DNA of 64,000 bases from Ashinkailepas kermadecensis (taxonomy: Eukaryota > Arthropoda > Thecostraca > Neolepadidae). How positions within the stretch are numbered: the stretch's first letter is position 1; each line of letters starts with the position of its first letter. Of the stretch, positions 35,412-47,639 are shown piece after piece. The position numbers were made by a program, and so were the translations under genes. Under the pieces are notes generated by a model, which ran no database searches, was not told the DNA's origin, and was given only the letters and a program-made list of their open reading frames with translations. The stretch covers positions 79,501-143,500 of the forward strand of contig JAOTOM010004684.1 in assembly GCA_034440615.1 (NCBI GenBank), written 5' to 3'.

Positions 35412-37601
35412 TTGCAGAAGATTTAGGGTTTATATTGAAGCCGACTTTGAATTTGGAAGAGGTAAATAGCAATAGCCAATGGTGGCGATGATAACCGCAT
35501 AGTGCATGAATGTTCGTGCAACACAACCTCGCATACCTCTGACACTTTAATGACGAACTTATGTTCGCATTCTTGTCTGTAAACCCAGGGTCACCGAGCT
35601 AGACGAGGTCCAGTTCACATCAGTGAGTTGGATGTGTCATTCCCAGCATACGTTTCTAACAGCTCTATCAAAAATATTCTGTCAAAGAACCCGAATCGTT
35701 TTTCATGTCCATGTGTTGGTATCTTCCCACAGAAGAATGCGATAACAATGTGGGTAATCTCAGATCAGGTTGCGATGTCAGGCCAAGTCAAAGCTAAATT
35801 TGTGCTGCCATGTTCAGAATTTATAACCTAACAATTGCATCGCAAAACCGAGATACGCATGTGATAGAGCGTATTGTCGTCTATAATTGTGCAAAGTTTC
35901 AGGTCACTATCAGGTCAGGTTACGGAGGTATGATGAAATACGTTTACGTGTATCTCTCCTGCAGAAAAAAACGAATCGTCGATATGCCCTTCATCGTCCT
36001 TTCGAGACAGCTAAGTGATATCACGTACTCTTATTACCTTATTACATGGGCATGGGTCTTCTACGCGTATTGCAAAGTTTGCAGTCTTTCAAGGTCATCA
36101 TAGGTGCATGACTCAGTTGACTCGGACTGGCCTAGCCTAATCACTTCTTTGTAGATATTTACAACGAGAGTAGTTTTGAATGCTGGATTCGAATTAACAC
36201 TTTGTTTTCCCGCCTAGTGCCAATATTATAGTAATAAGACATAGAACATTCCAAGTCAATGTCGCAGGTGAGCTGGTCAGATCGAAGTCCACCTTCATGC
36301 AACAAATGTTTTCAAGCGTAGTTTTCGATGCTGAATTCGGATTCAACACTCTTTTCCACCCAGGAGATGAACAAATTATGGACATCGATCAGGTGTGAAA
36401 CATGTACTCTTGAAAGTGCCCAGCCTTGCCCGGTTAAATGATACTGCATGAACTTGCATGACTTCTTCGGGCACCGTGTGTTGTAACGCATCGGTTCGTG
36501 CCCACTCGTCTTTGTCTTATCCCTTTATCGTTTATAGTTTTGAAGTTACTGTACAATTACGTTCGAATGCAGAAAAACTGTGTCGCTTCCCTGAAGGCCT
36601 GCTACGCGGGACCTTCACCGTGAATTCACGTTTCGATAATACTATGATGTTCACCTGAAGCTCACGAAGCTATGTATGCCACGTGTTGCCAGAAAACATC
36701 ATTTGGTTAGCGATTCGGAGTGCAAAACCGGCAAACAGACTTGCCACTCGCCGACATCCCGACTTTGACCTACTTGGTCCGACCTGGAGTGCCAACGGTA
36801 AAAGGTAGACCAACTTAATTTCCACCACTGGATAAAAAAAAATTACAGATGTCGTCATGGGCCAGCGAAAACCGCCTTTCTCTAGTGGTCTAGAATGAAA
36901 GTTTGAGGAGGGAGGGACAAATCCCCCCCCCCATAGAAGTAGTGATATGGTCTACGGACGGTAGGTAGCGTGTTAGCCTACAAAGAAAACTAAGTTGTAT
37001 ACTATAATGTACTATAATTAGTATACTCTAATTAATTATAATCGTGCAAACCTCAACCTACGTAAGCAACAAGTCATGATACATGAGCAGCGTCGCTTAG
37101 TGGGAATTAAAGCCTCTTTCTAGTTGTCTGAGTGGTTGCCACTCAACTTGGCGATAGTCTACTTACCTTTATCTTACTCCCATGAATTTGGAATGACGAA
37201 ATACTGAACATAAAAGCAGCATCCCGGCCACATTGATTTGAAACACTGAATATTTGCTCTTTGTGTGCAACATAGCCACTTATAGCTTAGCGACAAGCGT
37301 AACGTAGAGCTCTGGTGAGGGGCCACTACTAATCAATTGTATGTTTCCTCCCAAAGCTAAGACTTTTCACCCATTCACCTCTCCCTCCCCCCCCCCACAC
37401 ACAGCCCACCAATCGCTGCACGCAGTCATCGCATCGCTGGCACTCGGTCTGATTTATTTGTGCGTGCGCCAGCACGCAGCACACGTGTGTCGGTTGATAT
37501 GCCCTTCTGCTTACCAACAATCCAGACGAATAGTGCAGGGGCTGTGCTACCTCGAAGGCGGGTTCTTTTGTCAATGCGTGAGAGCCAAGTTGTCGGTCTG
37601 G
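35412..37601. other. Unique sequence, no gene recognised
   Basis: Frames are below 105 codons with no recognisable motifs. A pair of short echoes (GTAGTTTT(G/C)(A/G)ATGCTG(G/A)ATTCG) lies at 36169-36191 and 36317-36339. A C-run lies at 37387-37397. Confidence 0.4.
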
Positions 37602-38385
37602 CTGGCATCCGACTACAGCTGCCTATACTATACCGGCCTGGCCAGCGTCCGATGATAACTGCCTATACTATACCGGCCTGGCCGGCGTCCGACTACAGCT
37701 GCCTATACTATACCGGCCTGGCCGGCGTCCGATGATAACTGCCTATACTATACCGGCCTGGCCAGCGTCCGACTACAGCTGCCTACACTATACCGGCCTG
37801 GCCGGCGTCCGATGATAGCTGCCTATACTATACCGGCCTGGCCAGCGTCCGACTACAGCTGCCTACACTATACCGGCCTGGCCGGCGTCCGATGATAGCT
37901 GCCTATACTATACCGGCCTGGCCGGCGTCCGACTACAGCTGCCTATACTATACCGGCCTGGCCGGCGCCCGATGATAGCTGCCTATACTATACCGGCCTG
38001 ACCGGCGCCCGATGATAGCTGCCTATACTATACCGGCCTGGCCAGCGTCCGACTACAGCTGCCTGCACTATACCGGCCTGGCCGGCATCCGACTACAGCT
38101 GCCTATACTATACCGGCCTGACCGGCGTCCGATGATAGCTGCCTATGCTATACCGGCCTGGCCGGCATCCAACTACAGCTGCCTATACTATACCGGCTAG
38201 GCCGGTGTCCGACTACAGCTGCTAGGCTAGTCATCGGACTGGTCGGCGTCCGGCTATATCTGCCAGGCTAATTACCGGTTTGGCTGGCGTCCGGCTATAG
38301 CGGCCAGGCTGCTTACCGGCCTGGCCGGTGTCCGACTATAGCTGCCAGGTTAGTCACCGGCCAGGCCGGTGTTCACAGCTGCCAG
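37602..38385. repeat. 40-bp minisatellite, about 19 copies, with 80-bp alternation
   Basis: The unit is GCCTATACTATACCGGCCTG followed by GCCGGCGTCCGACTACAGCT. Copies carrying GACTACAGCT often alternate with copies carrying GATGATA(A/G)CT, giving an 80-bp dimer. Copies after 38225 are degenerate. Every good unit contains CCGGCC-T-GGCCGG or a one-base variant, a 13-bp odd palindrome. Confidence 0.95.
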
Positions 38386-38544
38386 GTTGGCGAAGGATGG
38401 CCGTGCGGCGGCCGTTTCTCTGTGTCGCAGCCCGTGTGACACAGTGGTGGGCAGGTACACCTCGGGGGCGACAAGGCGCAGCCTGCCAGGATACACAGCC
38501 ACCGAGCGTAGCCACCGCGACCTGTTTGTCGTCCCCGTCGGCCG

Positions 38545-40090
38545 CCAGTGCGGTCTGTGTTTCACCCCTGGTAGCCGCCAATGTGGCCTGTGTGTCACCC
38601 CTGGTAGCCGCCAGTGTGGCCTGTGTGTCACCCCTGGTAGCCGCCAGTGTGGCCTGTGTGTCACCCCTGTCGGCCGCCAGTGCGGTCTGTGTGTCACCCC
38701 TGGTAGCCGCCAGTGCGGCCTGTGTGTCACCCCTGGTAGCCGCCAGTGCGGCCTGTGTGTCACCCCTGGTAGCCGCCAGTGCGGTCTGTGTGTGTCACCC
38801 CTGTCGGCCGCCAGTGTGGTCTGCGTGTCACTTCTGGTAGCCGCCAGTGCGGTCTGTGTGTCACCCCTGTCGGCCGCCAGTGCGGTCTTGTGTCACCCTG
38901 TGGCCGCCAGGGCTGTGTGTCACCCCTGTCGGCCGCCAGTGCAGTCTGTGTGTCACCCCTGGTAGCCGCCAGTGCGGTCTGCGTGTCACTCCTGGTAGCC
39001 GCCAGTGCGGTCTGTGTGTCACCCCTGTCGGCCGCCTGTGTGTCACCCCTGGTAGCCGCCAGTGCGGTCTGCGTGTCACCCCTGGTAGCCGCCAGTGCGG
39101 TCTGTGTGTCACCCCTGTCGGCCGCCAGTGCGGTCTGTGTGTCACCCCTGGTAGCCGCCAGTGTGGCCTGTGTTTCACCCCTGGTAGCCACCAGTGCGGT
39201 CTGTGTGTGTCACCCCTGTCGGCCGCCAGTGCGGTCTGTGTGTCACCCCTGGTAGCCGCCAGTGTGGCCTGTGTTTCACCCCTGGTAGCCACCAGTGCGG
39301 TCTGTGTGTCACCCCTGTCAGCCGCCAGTGCGGTCTGTGTGTCACCCCTGTCGGCCGCCAGTGCGGTCTGTGTGTCACCCCTGTCGGCCGCCTGTGCGGT
39401 CTGTGTGTCACCCCTGGTAGCCGCCAGTGCAGTCTGCGTGTCACCCCTGTGGCCGCCAGTGCGGTCTGTGGTCACCCCTGTCGGCCGCCAGTGCGGTCTG
39501 TGTGTCACCCCTGGTAGCCACCAGTGCGGTCTGTGTGTGTCACCCCTGTCGGCCGCCAGTGTGGTCTGCGTGTCACTCCTGGTAGCCGCCAGTGCGGTCT
39601 GTGTGTCACCCCTGTCGGCCGCCAGTGCGGTCTGTGTGTCACCCCTGTCGGCCGCCAGTGCGGTCTGTGTGTCACCCCTGTCGGCCGCCAGTGCGGTCTG
39701 TGTGTCACCCCTGGTAGCCGCCAGTGCGGTCTGTGTGTCACCCCTGTCGGCCGCCAGTGCGGTCTGTGTGTCACCCCTGGTAGCCGCCAGTGCGGTCTGT
39801 GTGTCACCCCTGGTAGCCGCCAGTGCGGTCTGCGTGTCACCCCTGGTAGCCGCCAGTGCGGTCTGTGTGTCACCCCTGTCGGCCGCCAGTGCGGTCTGTG
39901 TGTCACCCCTGTCGGCCGCCAGTGCGGTCTGTGTTTCACCCTGTAGCCGCCATGATCTGCGTGTCACCCTGTAGCCGCCAGTGCGGTCTGTGTGTCACCC
40001 CTGTCGGCCGCCAGTGCGGTCTGTGTTTCACCCCTGGTAGCCGCCAGTGCGGTCTGTGTGTCACCCCTGGTAGCCACCAGTGCGGCAGAC
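38545..40090. repeat. 33-bp minisatellite, about 46 copies
   Basis: The unit is 33 bp, GCCGCCAGTGCGGTCTGTGT followed by GTCACCCCTG plus TCG or GTA. Two unit types (CTGTCGGCCGCC and CTGGTAGCCGCC) are interspersed. Occasional 2-bp (TGTG) insertions and short deletions shift the frame. Because 33 is a multiple of three, frames with an 11-residue period stay open for up to 375 codons on both strands. Nothing indicates that they are genes. Confidence 0.97.
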
Positions 40091-40965
40091 CAAGCCTCCA
40101 GTGTGGCGTGCAGTCGACACGAATATCCCTTGTCTGGTGCCGTCAGCGCCAGAGCTCGTTTCTGAATTTTGGGGCTGGTCGGAAGCCGAGTCGTTTCACT
40201 TTGGCGAGAGGAAATTATGAAGATGATTGACTTCCGTGGCCCAGGTTGGTCAGGGCGCGTTAGCAAGGTGAGAACCATGAATACAGACATGTGCGAAATA
40301 GTGGGATCTCTAAGCACTTCTTATAGGGAGCTCGTCACAAGATTGCTCCAGAAATCTTGTCGGAGAGAAATTAAATTGGAGGGACTGAATTTACCCCAAA
40401 AATTGTTGCAAGAGACAAGTGGATAGACGTGCTTTCAAGCAAGCTGTTTTGGGTGATAAACGTGCTTTTCCGCCCAATTCTGGAGTATGTCTCCGGACTC
40501 TTTAGTCATAAATAAACATTTGGAGGTTACCAGACTGACCATGCATGTCACCATTAGCATGCGGAAATAATTTTTGGAGTCATTACGAGCAAAGGCGAAG
40601 ACCGATCGAGTTTACTGCCTGGCATATGGTACGTACCTACCAACGTCATCTTAACCGCCGGCTTGGCTCAGTCCAACTGCCACGCTTTACAACCGTGCTA
40701 ACTTCTATAGAATAGACACCTTTAATTTTTGTTTTCCTCTATTTTTCTCAATAATCTTCATTGAGTACATATAATCTTTGTTCAAGCAAAAAAAGGTTTC
40801 TGGGCGGTGTTTTCCGCTCCCGGACAGCTTTAAGCAGGCAGCCTGTAACGCACCTCACATCGTAGCCAGTACTCGCCATCCGCCCCTGGTGACAAATTGG
40901 TGGGCCTTCCTGGCTTCGAGTTCAGTCCCCGGAAGGGATGGCGCTTTTTAGTTCTGCTTTGCTGA
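40091..40965. other. Unique sequence between two arrays, no gene recognised
   Basis: No frame beyond about 85 codons apart from array read-through, and no recognised element. Confidence 0.4.
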
Positions 40966-41836
40966 ACCTGACCACATGAGAGACGAGGCTGCTGAAGCTG
41001 ACCACATGAGAGACAAGGTTGCTGAACTTGATCACATGAGAGACGAGGCTGCTGAAGCTGACCACATGAGAGACAAGGTTGCTGAACCTGATCACATGAG
41101 AGACGAGGCTGCTGAACCTGACCACATGGGAGACGAAGCTGCTGAACCTGACCACATGGGAGACGAGGCTGCTGAACCTGACCACATGAGAGACAAGGTT
41201 GCTGAAGCTGACCACATGAGAGACGAGGCTGCTGAACCTGACCACATGAGAGACGAGGCTGCTGAAGCTGACCACATGAGAGACAAGGTTGTTGAACCTG
41301 ATCACATGAGAGACGAGGCTGCTGAACCTGACCACATGGGAGACGAGGCTGCTGAACCCGACCACATTGGAGACGAGGCTGCTGAACCTGACCACATGAG
41401 AGACAAGGTTGCTGAAGCTGACCACATGAGAGACGAGGCTGCTGAAGCTGACCACATGAGAGGCAAGGTTGCTGAACCTGATCACATGAGAGACGAGGCT
41501 GCTGAACCTGACCACATGGGAGACGAGGCTGCTGAACCTGATCACATGAGAGACGAGGCTGCTGAACCTGATCACATGGGAGACGAGGCTGCTGAACCTG
41601 ACCACATGAGAGACAAGGTTGCTGAACCTGACCACATGAGAGACGAGGCTGCTGAACCTGACCACATGAGAGACAAGGTTGCTGAACCTGACCACATGAG
41701 AGACGAGGCTGCTGAACCTGATCACATGGGAGACGAGGCTGCTGAACCTGACCACATGAGAGACGAGGCTGCTGAACCTGATCACATGGGAGACGAGGCT
41801 GCTGAAACTGACCACATGAGAGACGAGGCTGCTGAT
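40966..41836. repeat. 30-bp minisatellite, 29 copies
   Basis: The unit is exactly 30 bp, CTGACCACATGAGAGACGAG followed by GCTGCTGAAC, with a small set of variants (GACAAGGTT, CATGGGAGAC, CTGATCAC, GAAGCTG). Register is perfect along the array. One plus frame and two minus frames stay open for 310-380 codons with a 10-residue period. Their substitution pattern includes many amino-acid changes, so I see no sign of purifying selection. Confidence 0.97.
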
Positions 41837-42299
41837 TCCGGGCGACGTGAGAGACAAGGAAATGTCTTGACTTCAAGAGACGACATCCGAGCTGTTGTCG
41901 TGCTCGCTGAGGCCGCCGTTCGTTCGCCACGGCATGATCAATTTGACACATGCGTCGTTGGATACAGTAAATACTCATCGGATCCTCTGAGGAGCAGTGA
42001 CGTCATCGAAGTTTATTTGGTCATCAGTGACGTCATCTGAGTCCGTCTGAACACCCACAGCGATGCCAATGCTAGCCAGCGATGAGCGGAACCCCTGGAT
42101 CAACGGAAACTCGCACGAGACTTCGTGCTCGGTTGAGACTCTGACCAGCCTCGAGCGGGGCTCAATGAGACATCGCAGCCCACGGATGCTACTGCCGGAG
42201 GCGAGCTTAGCGGAGAGGCACAACGGGGAGGGGTGCCAGGTTGGTGGCGGCAGCGGTTCACAGAGTGGTCCGACCACCTGACAGTGTCTGGCACACACG
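41837..42299. other. Unique sequence, no gene recognised
   Basis: TGACGTCATC occurs twice (about 41998 and 42029) in a short echo. Nothing else is seen. Confidence 0.35.
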
Positions 42300-42700
42300 G
42301 CCGCCTGGACGGTGTCCACACGCGTGGGCCGCTGGCCAGACGGCGCCGCATCGTCCCAGTGTGACGGCCGGGCGGCCGCCGCTGGCAACTGACCTCCGCC
42401 GGCTGACCTCCGGCGGCCGCCCCGACGGGTGACCCGCCGCCGCCAGCGGCCAACTCGGCCGGCTGGCACTGCGGCCCGTCGCTGTCGGCGACATTGTTGC
42501 TCTGTGATGTCGAAAATTTATTGCGGCCGGCTCGCGGCCGGCACGCGCTGGAGCCGGGCCTGCGGCGGGAGGATACTGAGCGAAGGTGGGCCTGCGGCGG
42601 GAGGATACTTCGCGGAGGTGGGCCTGCGGCGGGAGGATACTTCGCGGAGCCGGGCCTGTGGCAGGAGGATACTTCGCGGAAATCCACATTCCGTTCGCTG
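42300..42700. repeat. CpG-rich stretch ending in a 32-bp array, four to five copies
   Basis: From 42300 to 42540 the sequence is very rich in G+C and CpG and includes a GCGGCCGGCTCGCGGCCGGC repeat. From 42552 to 42685 a 32-bp unit (GGGCCTGCGGCGGGAGGATA then CTTCGCGGAGG) is repeated four to five times. Confidence 0.88.
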
Positions 42701-45700
42701 AATCTGTACGGTGCAGTGGACACGGGACCTTCAACGCGGTGCTTTTCAGAGACGAATAGGTTAGAGGGGTTGGATAGCATATTACTGTATAGTGCCATGG
42801 ACGTCCTGTTAAATTGTGTGCAGGGTTTGCGGGATATTCCACGTTTAGCAAGCAATTGTTTATAGATGACATTGTTTATGTGTGGCATTACTTATCCATT
42901 TGTTCTTGGAGCAGGCTCCAAGAGTTCGGTGGCATCTGTCAGGTAATTAATCCCACGAGAAATCAACCAAGAGAATTGGTAGATTAGCACCCTGACTTCT
43001 AGAGTTCGCCATCCAATTTGCGCAAGGGTAGAATGTTAATTCCGTGCGCTTAATTCGTCGGTGCTATTTCAAGTGTGACATATATATAACATGTGCATTT
43101 AATGACACAGGAGGTCCACAAATTGAAGCGCTACTGCTGATGCATTGGATATGGCTTTGCTTCATCTACCATCAAGGTCACAGGCACATTTTCAATGCGA
43201 TTTTGATCAAGAATGTCCGAGGTCTATACAATGGCGCCTTGCTGTAGTTATTGCGTGGCCAGTTCTTCAGATCAGTGCAATAAATATGTAGCGTCCATTG
43301 TTGACGCTTGTGACCAGATTTCAACCAGTTTGACCGCATGTGGTTTTGAATATACCACATATTGCAAATATATTTCGATTCAGTCTCCTAAAAGGTGTTG
43401 GGTGACGTTTTACTGTTTTCATAGCATGGTAATCTTCGATATAGCGGCTTGCACCTTCAAATCGAGTAGCCATTGTGAACCAGTTTTTACGTAGATCTCA
43501 CAGCTGAGGGTATGATGGCACAATAGCACGGATTGACATCTTCAAATCCGACCCAATCAATATCCGTATGAACCAATCCAATCTGTATCCATATCCGTAC
43601 CAGATACAGATATCCATCCATTATCCAATTCGCTTTCAAAAATGCAATATATTTAAAACCTGATTGGTTGCAGTAATCAATACCATCATGTAAGCCATGG
43701 ACACTATGCAATAGTTTAACGAACAGGACAAAGGAAAACCCTAAATTTTACATTTGGTGTGAAATGTGAATTTTCATTACCAGCATTACATCTCATCAAT
43801 CATAATAATTTAACTTCAGATCACATGTTCAGACTGAGCAGTCCTCTAGCCTATGCTAGCTTATGGTGCATGAACATGATACAAGAACAAAGGATACAAG
43901 AAACCGAACAAAGGATGCAAGAAACCGAACAACTACAAAGGAATAAAATATGAAAAATGCAATGGCACGAGCTTCAAAATAAAATAATAAAAATACTTGC
44001 CCTGTTCGCATGCAAATGAGTGTTAACATCATTAATAAAATAGACATAGGTAGGTACAATGCATTGGAACACAACTTGGTCAAGCCAGACTCGCAAACAT
44101 TTTATTTAAAGTATAAAACATACATCAGTCTAAGGTAGTTTGTTTCAGCTAAGTGTGATCGTCATGCATATGCCTTGCGGTGCCCATCTCGGCACCTAGC
44201 TGGGAAGTTGCACATTCAATGAGGCACATCCATGGGTTGACAGTCAAGTACAACAATGTATAGGTAAGGAAGTAGGAGATACCTGCCACCTGCACAACGT
44301 ACCTTCGGTTAATAGCAATGAGTTTATTTTTCTTAACCAACAATGTTCATGGCATTACTCATGACGGTTACTGTCCGGGACTTCCTTTGCCTATAAAGCT
44401 CGCATTTGGTTTCTGCTTCAGGCTGTGGACACCCTGCTTTAACTCATATTTCCAATTGAGTTCCATGGCGCCCCTCGTCGCCTGCAAGGACAATGTTTGA
44501 TTTGTCTCCGAATGCTTCGCAATTGACCATGCTGCGCTATTCTTCATATATGGCAGCATATTTTCTTCCCGATTTGCTTTAAATGTGAACAAGCCAAAAG
44601 CCCACTGAAACTCCCTGTAGAATATGATTTCGCAAAATTATTCATTAAACATTCTATTTGGTAATGGTAATTTTCGATTCCCTTCCAGGATCCCTACCTA
44701 TTAAAATGTTACCATTTCATTCAATACTTTGAAGAGATATATCTAGCGCCATTTGGTAGAAACACCGCAACTTGATGTTATGGTGCAGTTGAACGAAAAT
44801 TTCACGGTAACATGCATGTTTTTATGCATACAGCTACATAGTTTTCAACAAGAAAGAACGTATATTTGGTAAGAAATATAAAACGTATACTTGCTATATG
44901 ATTACCATTTCGTAATCATATTTTGTTAGATTGCGAAAAATGACTCCTCAAATGCACCCAAAAACAGCATAATGTGATGTGAATGCTAAACAATTAGCTG
45001 TGCAAATGGGTTGGCACTAACAATACGTCATCTGCAACTTTATATAATGAAATGAAAAATATAGTTAGCATAATATTTCCAATGAAAGTACACTCACAGG
45101 CGCAAACATAGTTAAGTTCACATGCTAGGCTTGGATTACATTTTTATACATTTGGTCCTCTTCTCATGACGTCAGAGACAGTTTCACGCCGACCCGTTTC
45201 GTTTGCAAGCAACATGTGCTTCAGTTTCGGTGACACTGCTTACCTATCGGTCGTAGTATTTTCTAAACTCATACTACGTTTATTTTAAATGCCATCAAAT
45301 GCCATCATTTTAAATGGCCAGGGAAGGAAAGGGAATTGTTTTCCTGAATAGCAACAATTGCAAAGCATAATTTGTATTACGGATTGCATTTTGTCATGGG
45401 ATCGTGAGCTAACAGTTCACTTTGGTTCACTGGATATATGGGACTATTTTGAGCAGGGTTGGATTTGCGCTTTGTAATCCTGGACGTAGAGAGGAACATT
45501 TTTGGTTATCGAATATGGAGAGGATGTTTCTCTTCCAGCCTGCGACATCCGAATCTCAGCTTGCATTTTCCAGTGCATCTTGAGCAAATTATCACAGAGC
45601 AGTTAATTGTCAAACAGCACCATTCAACCACCAGATTAAGAAGTGGAGAGGATAATTTTATGTGGAGGAATTATTCAGATCAAATATATAGGAACAGCCT

Positions 45701-47639
45701 ATAGTTCCACGCATGATTGTACGCCATAAACACCCATATAATGGGTCTGTAGGTATTTATCCAAAGTTCTATGGAAAAGTGAAGCTATAAGATGAATGGA
45801 TGGGTTGGTGAATGTGATCATAGATAGCATATCCATGAATTACTTGCTAGTAAAGTGTTTGCAATAATCTGGATTGTATAAAGTTTGATGATGGCTGTAA
45901 ATTGATAGAAAAAATGAAGGAATCCAATGCAGGCTATTTTGGATATGTTTGGCATAAGGGTACCTGTGAAAACAGGTATGACAATATAGTTGTTGATCAG
46001 TGGCATCATATATTTTTCAGACATTTGAAGGACCTCAGCATCAGCTAATCCCAACATTGTATTATGTAAGATTGTGGTTGGAAAACAGAATGAAATATGA
46101 TTGCTTTGTTCAATTTTGTTTCCACAGGAAAAATTGGAGAGCCAATCCGTTGTACAATCCGTATACGTTTACATTTGTCAAACTATGTCCAATCTGCTCC
46201 TTTATCTGTACCAAACGGATATCCGTACGGATATCCAATCCGTGTTATGCTCTAGATATCCAGATGCATGCCCTGTTGCATCCCGGCAAGACAAGCGCTT
46301 ATTGCATTTTCAGCATTAAGAATGCACCTAAAATGGAGTTTGCGTCCCCAAGTACAAAAACCTTGCTACACCCGTGGCATTATCCTTCCATGTGGTGACA
46401 GTTCATCACATGGTAACAGTTCATCACATATTTCAATATATTCGATATTTTCGGAATCCGTGACCTCGACTTTTCCACGTACCTCCTGTGCCAGACTAAG
46501 TCTTCAGTTCGCATGTCATCAATATTGAAACAGGAAATCGTTTTGGTTTCCGACCAGGGTTCGAAAATTATGGCGAAGACGGGTGCACCTCGACATTAGT
46601 CTGTTTGACCTAAGGTGGAAGACGAGCCAAAGGAGATGGAGAAAATGTTTCAAATAACTATAAAAGTACAGAAAAGAGTAAAGGAATATCATGCACTTTA
46701 CTCCATCTCCATATCTTACCTAGAACAAGGTTAGTTGATGTCAAATTTTCCGCACGCATTGTGAGGGTAAATAAATATGTTCGCACTGCGAGGGTTAGTT
46801 GTGGTCCATGGCTGAAAATAACGCAATCATTCCTCAAACTCACAATCCCCTCCCACCAAAGCAGATCATCGGAGATATCTTAGGCCAATAACCCGAAATG
46901 ACCTCGAATAGGTCAATGACTTCTGGAAGCATCTTTATACAGTATTCAACCACGCTAATACATCAATAATCACGCATTTGGTGTTACTATGCAGTGCTAA
47001 GCAAAGCAAATCTGTGATTTCAATAAAAATAACCGCAGGGATTCCCTCTTTTGACATGATAGCACCGTGATCTGACGTGAGCTGGGGATATTCCTTGGCC
47101 CTTGCTCGTGCACGACATTTTCCACCTTCCCCAATGCAGGGCTGCTGGGCAAAGGGAAGGTTGCAAAACCCCGCGGTTCCAAACGGAGAGTACTAAGATA
47201 TGAAACAAAAATAACCTTGCTGCACATGACGGCGGATCGCCGTTGACACCCGATTTGTATTCTGCGAATCCCTGGTTGTCATTCTATGTCGCATAAAATG
47301 TCATTATGTCAAGCAAAACTGGGAGCCTTCTAATTAAATAGTTCCCTATGAAAAAGAAAACATATTTATAGTATCCTGTGATGCTAACACACTTGGAATA
47401 CTTGATAAGTAGGACAAGCATGGGTGCCTATATAGCTTGACGAGAGAGGTGAAGTGTTGGAAGCGAGGGTAAAGGTGAATCTCCGTGTATATCGGCTATA
47501 GCTCTTAGGCTCATTCCGTGTTTATCGTCCATAATCTCCAACAGCATATTCAGCCCTTTACAGGAGAAGTCGTGAGCTAAAAAGCCTAAACAGAACAGAT
47601 GAATAGTTTTCAGTTCAAACAGGTGAAAGGCTGTTAAGA
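42701..47639. other. AT-rich unique sequence, no gene recognised
   Basis: This is nearly 5 kb of AT-rich DNA without long frames. Points of interest are a 20-bp perfect palindrome at 46217-46236 within a region rich in ATCCGT, similar ATCCGTA motifs at 43560-43610, and CAGCTTGCATTTTCCAGT at about 45556, related to the sequence bracketing the A/C tract. Diverged non-autonomous transposons may be hidden here, but I could not delimit one. Confidence 0.4.

Noticed and set aside
38847..39974. 375-codon plus-strand frame and 368-codon minus-strand frame
   Set aside because: Both lie wholly inside the 33-bp array. Length follows from a stop-free unit divisible by three, and both strands are open.
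40830..41978. 382-codon minus-strand Gln/Pro/Cys-rich frame
   Set aside because: It is a product of the 30-bp array. Another minus frame and a plus frame are equally open, and variants change residues freely.
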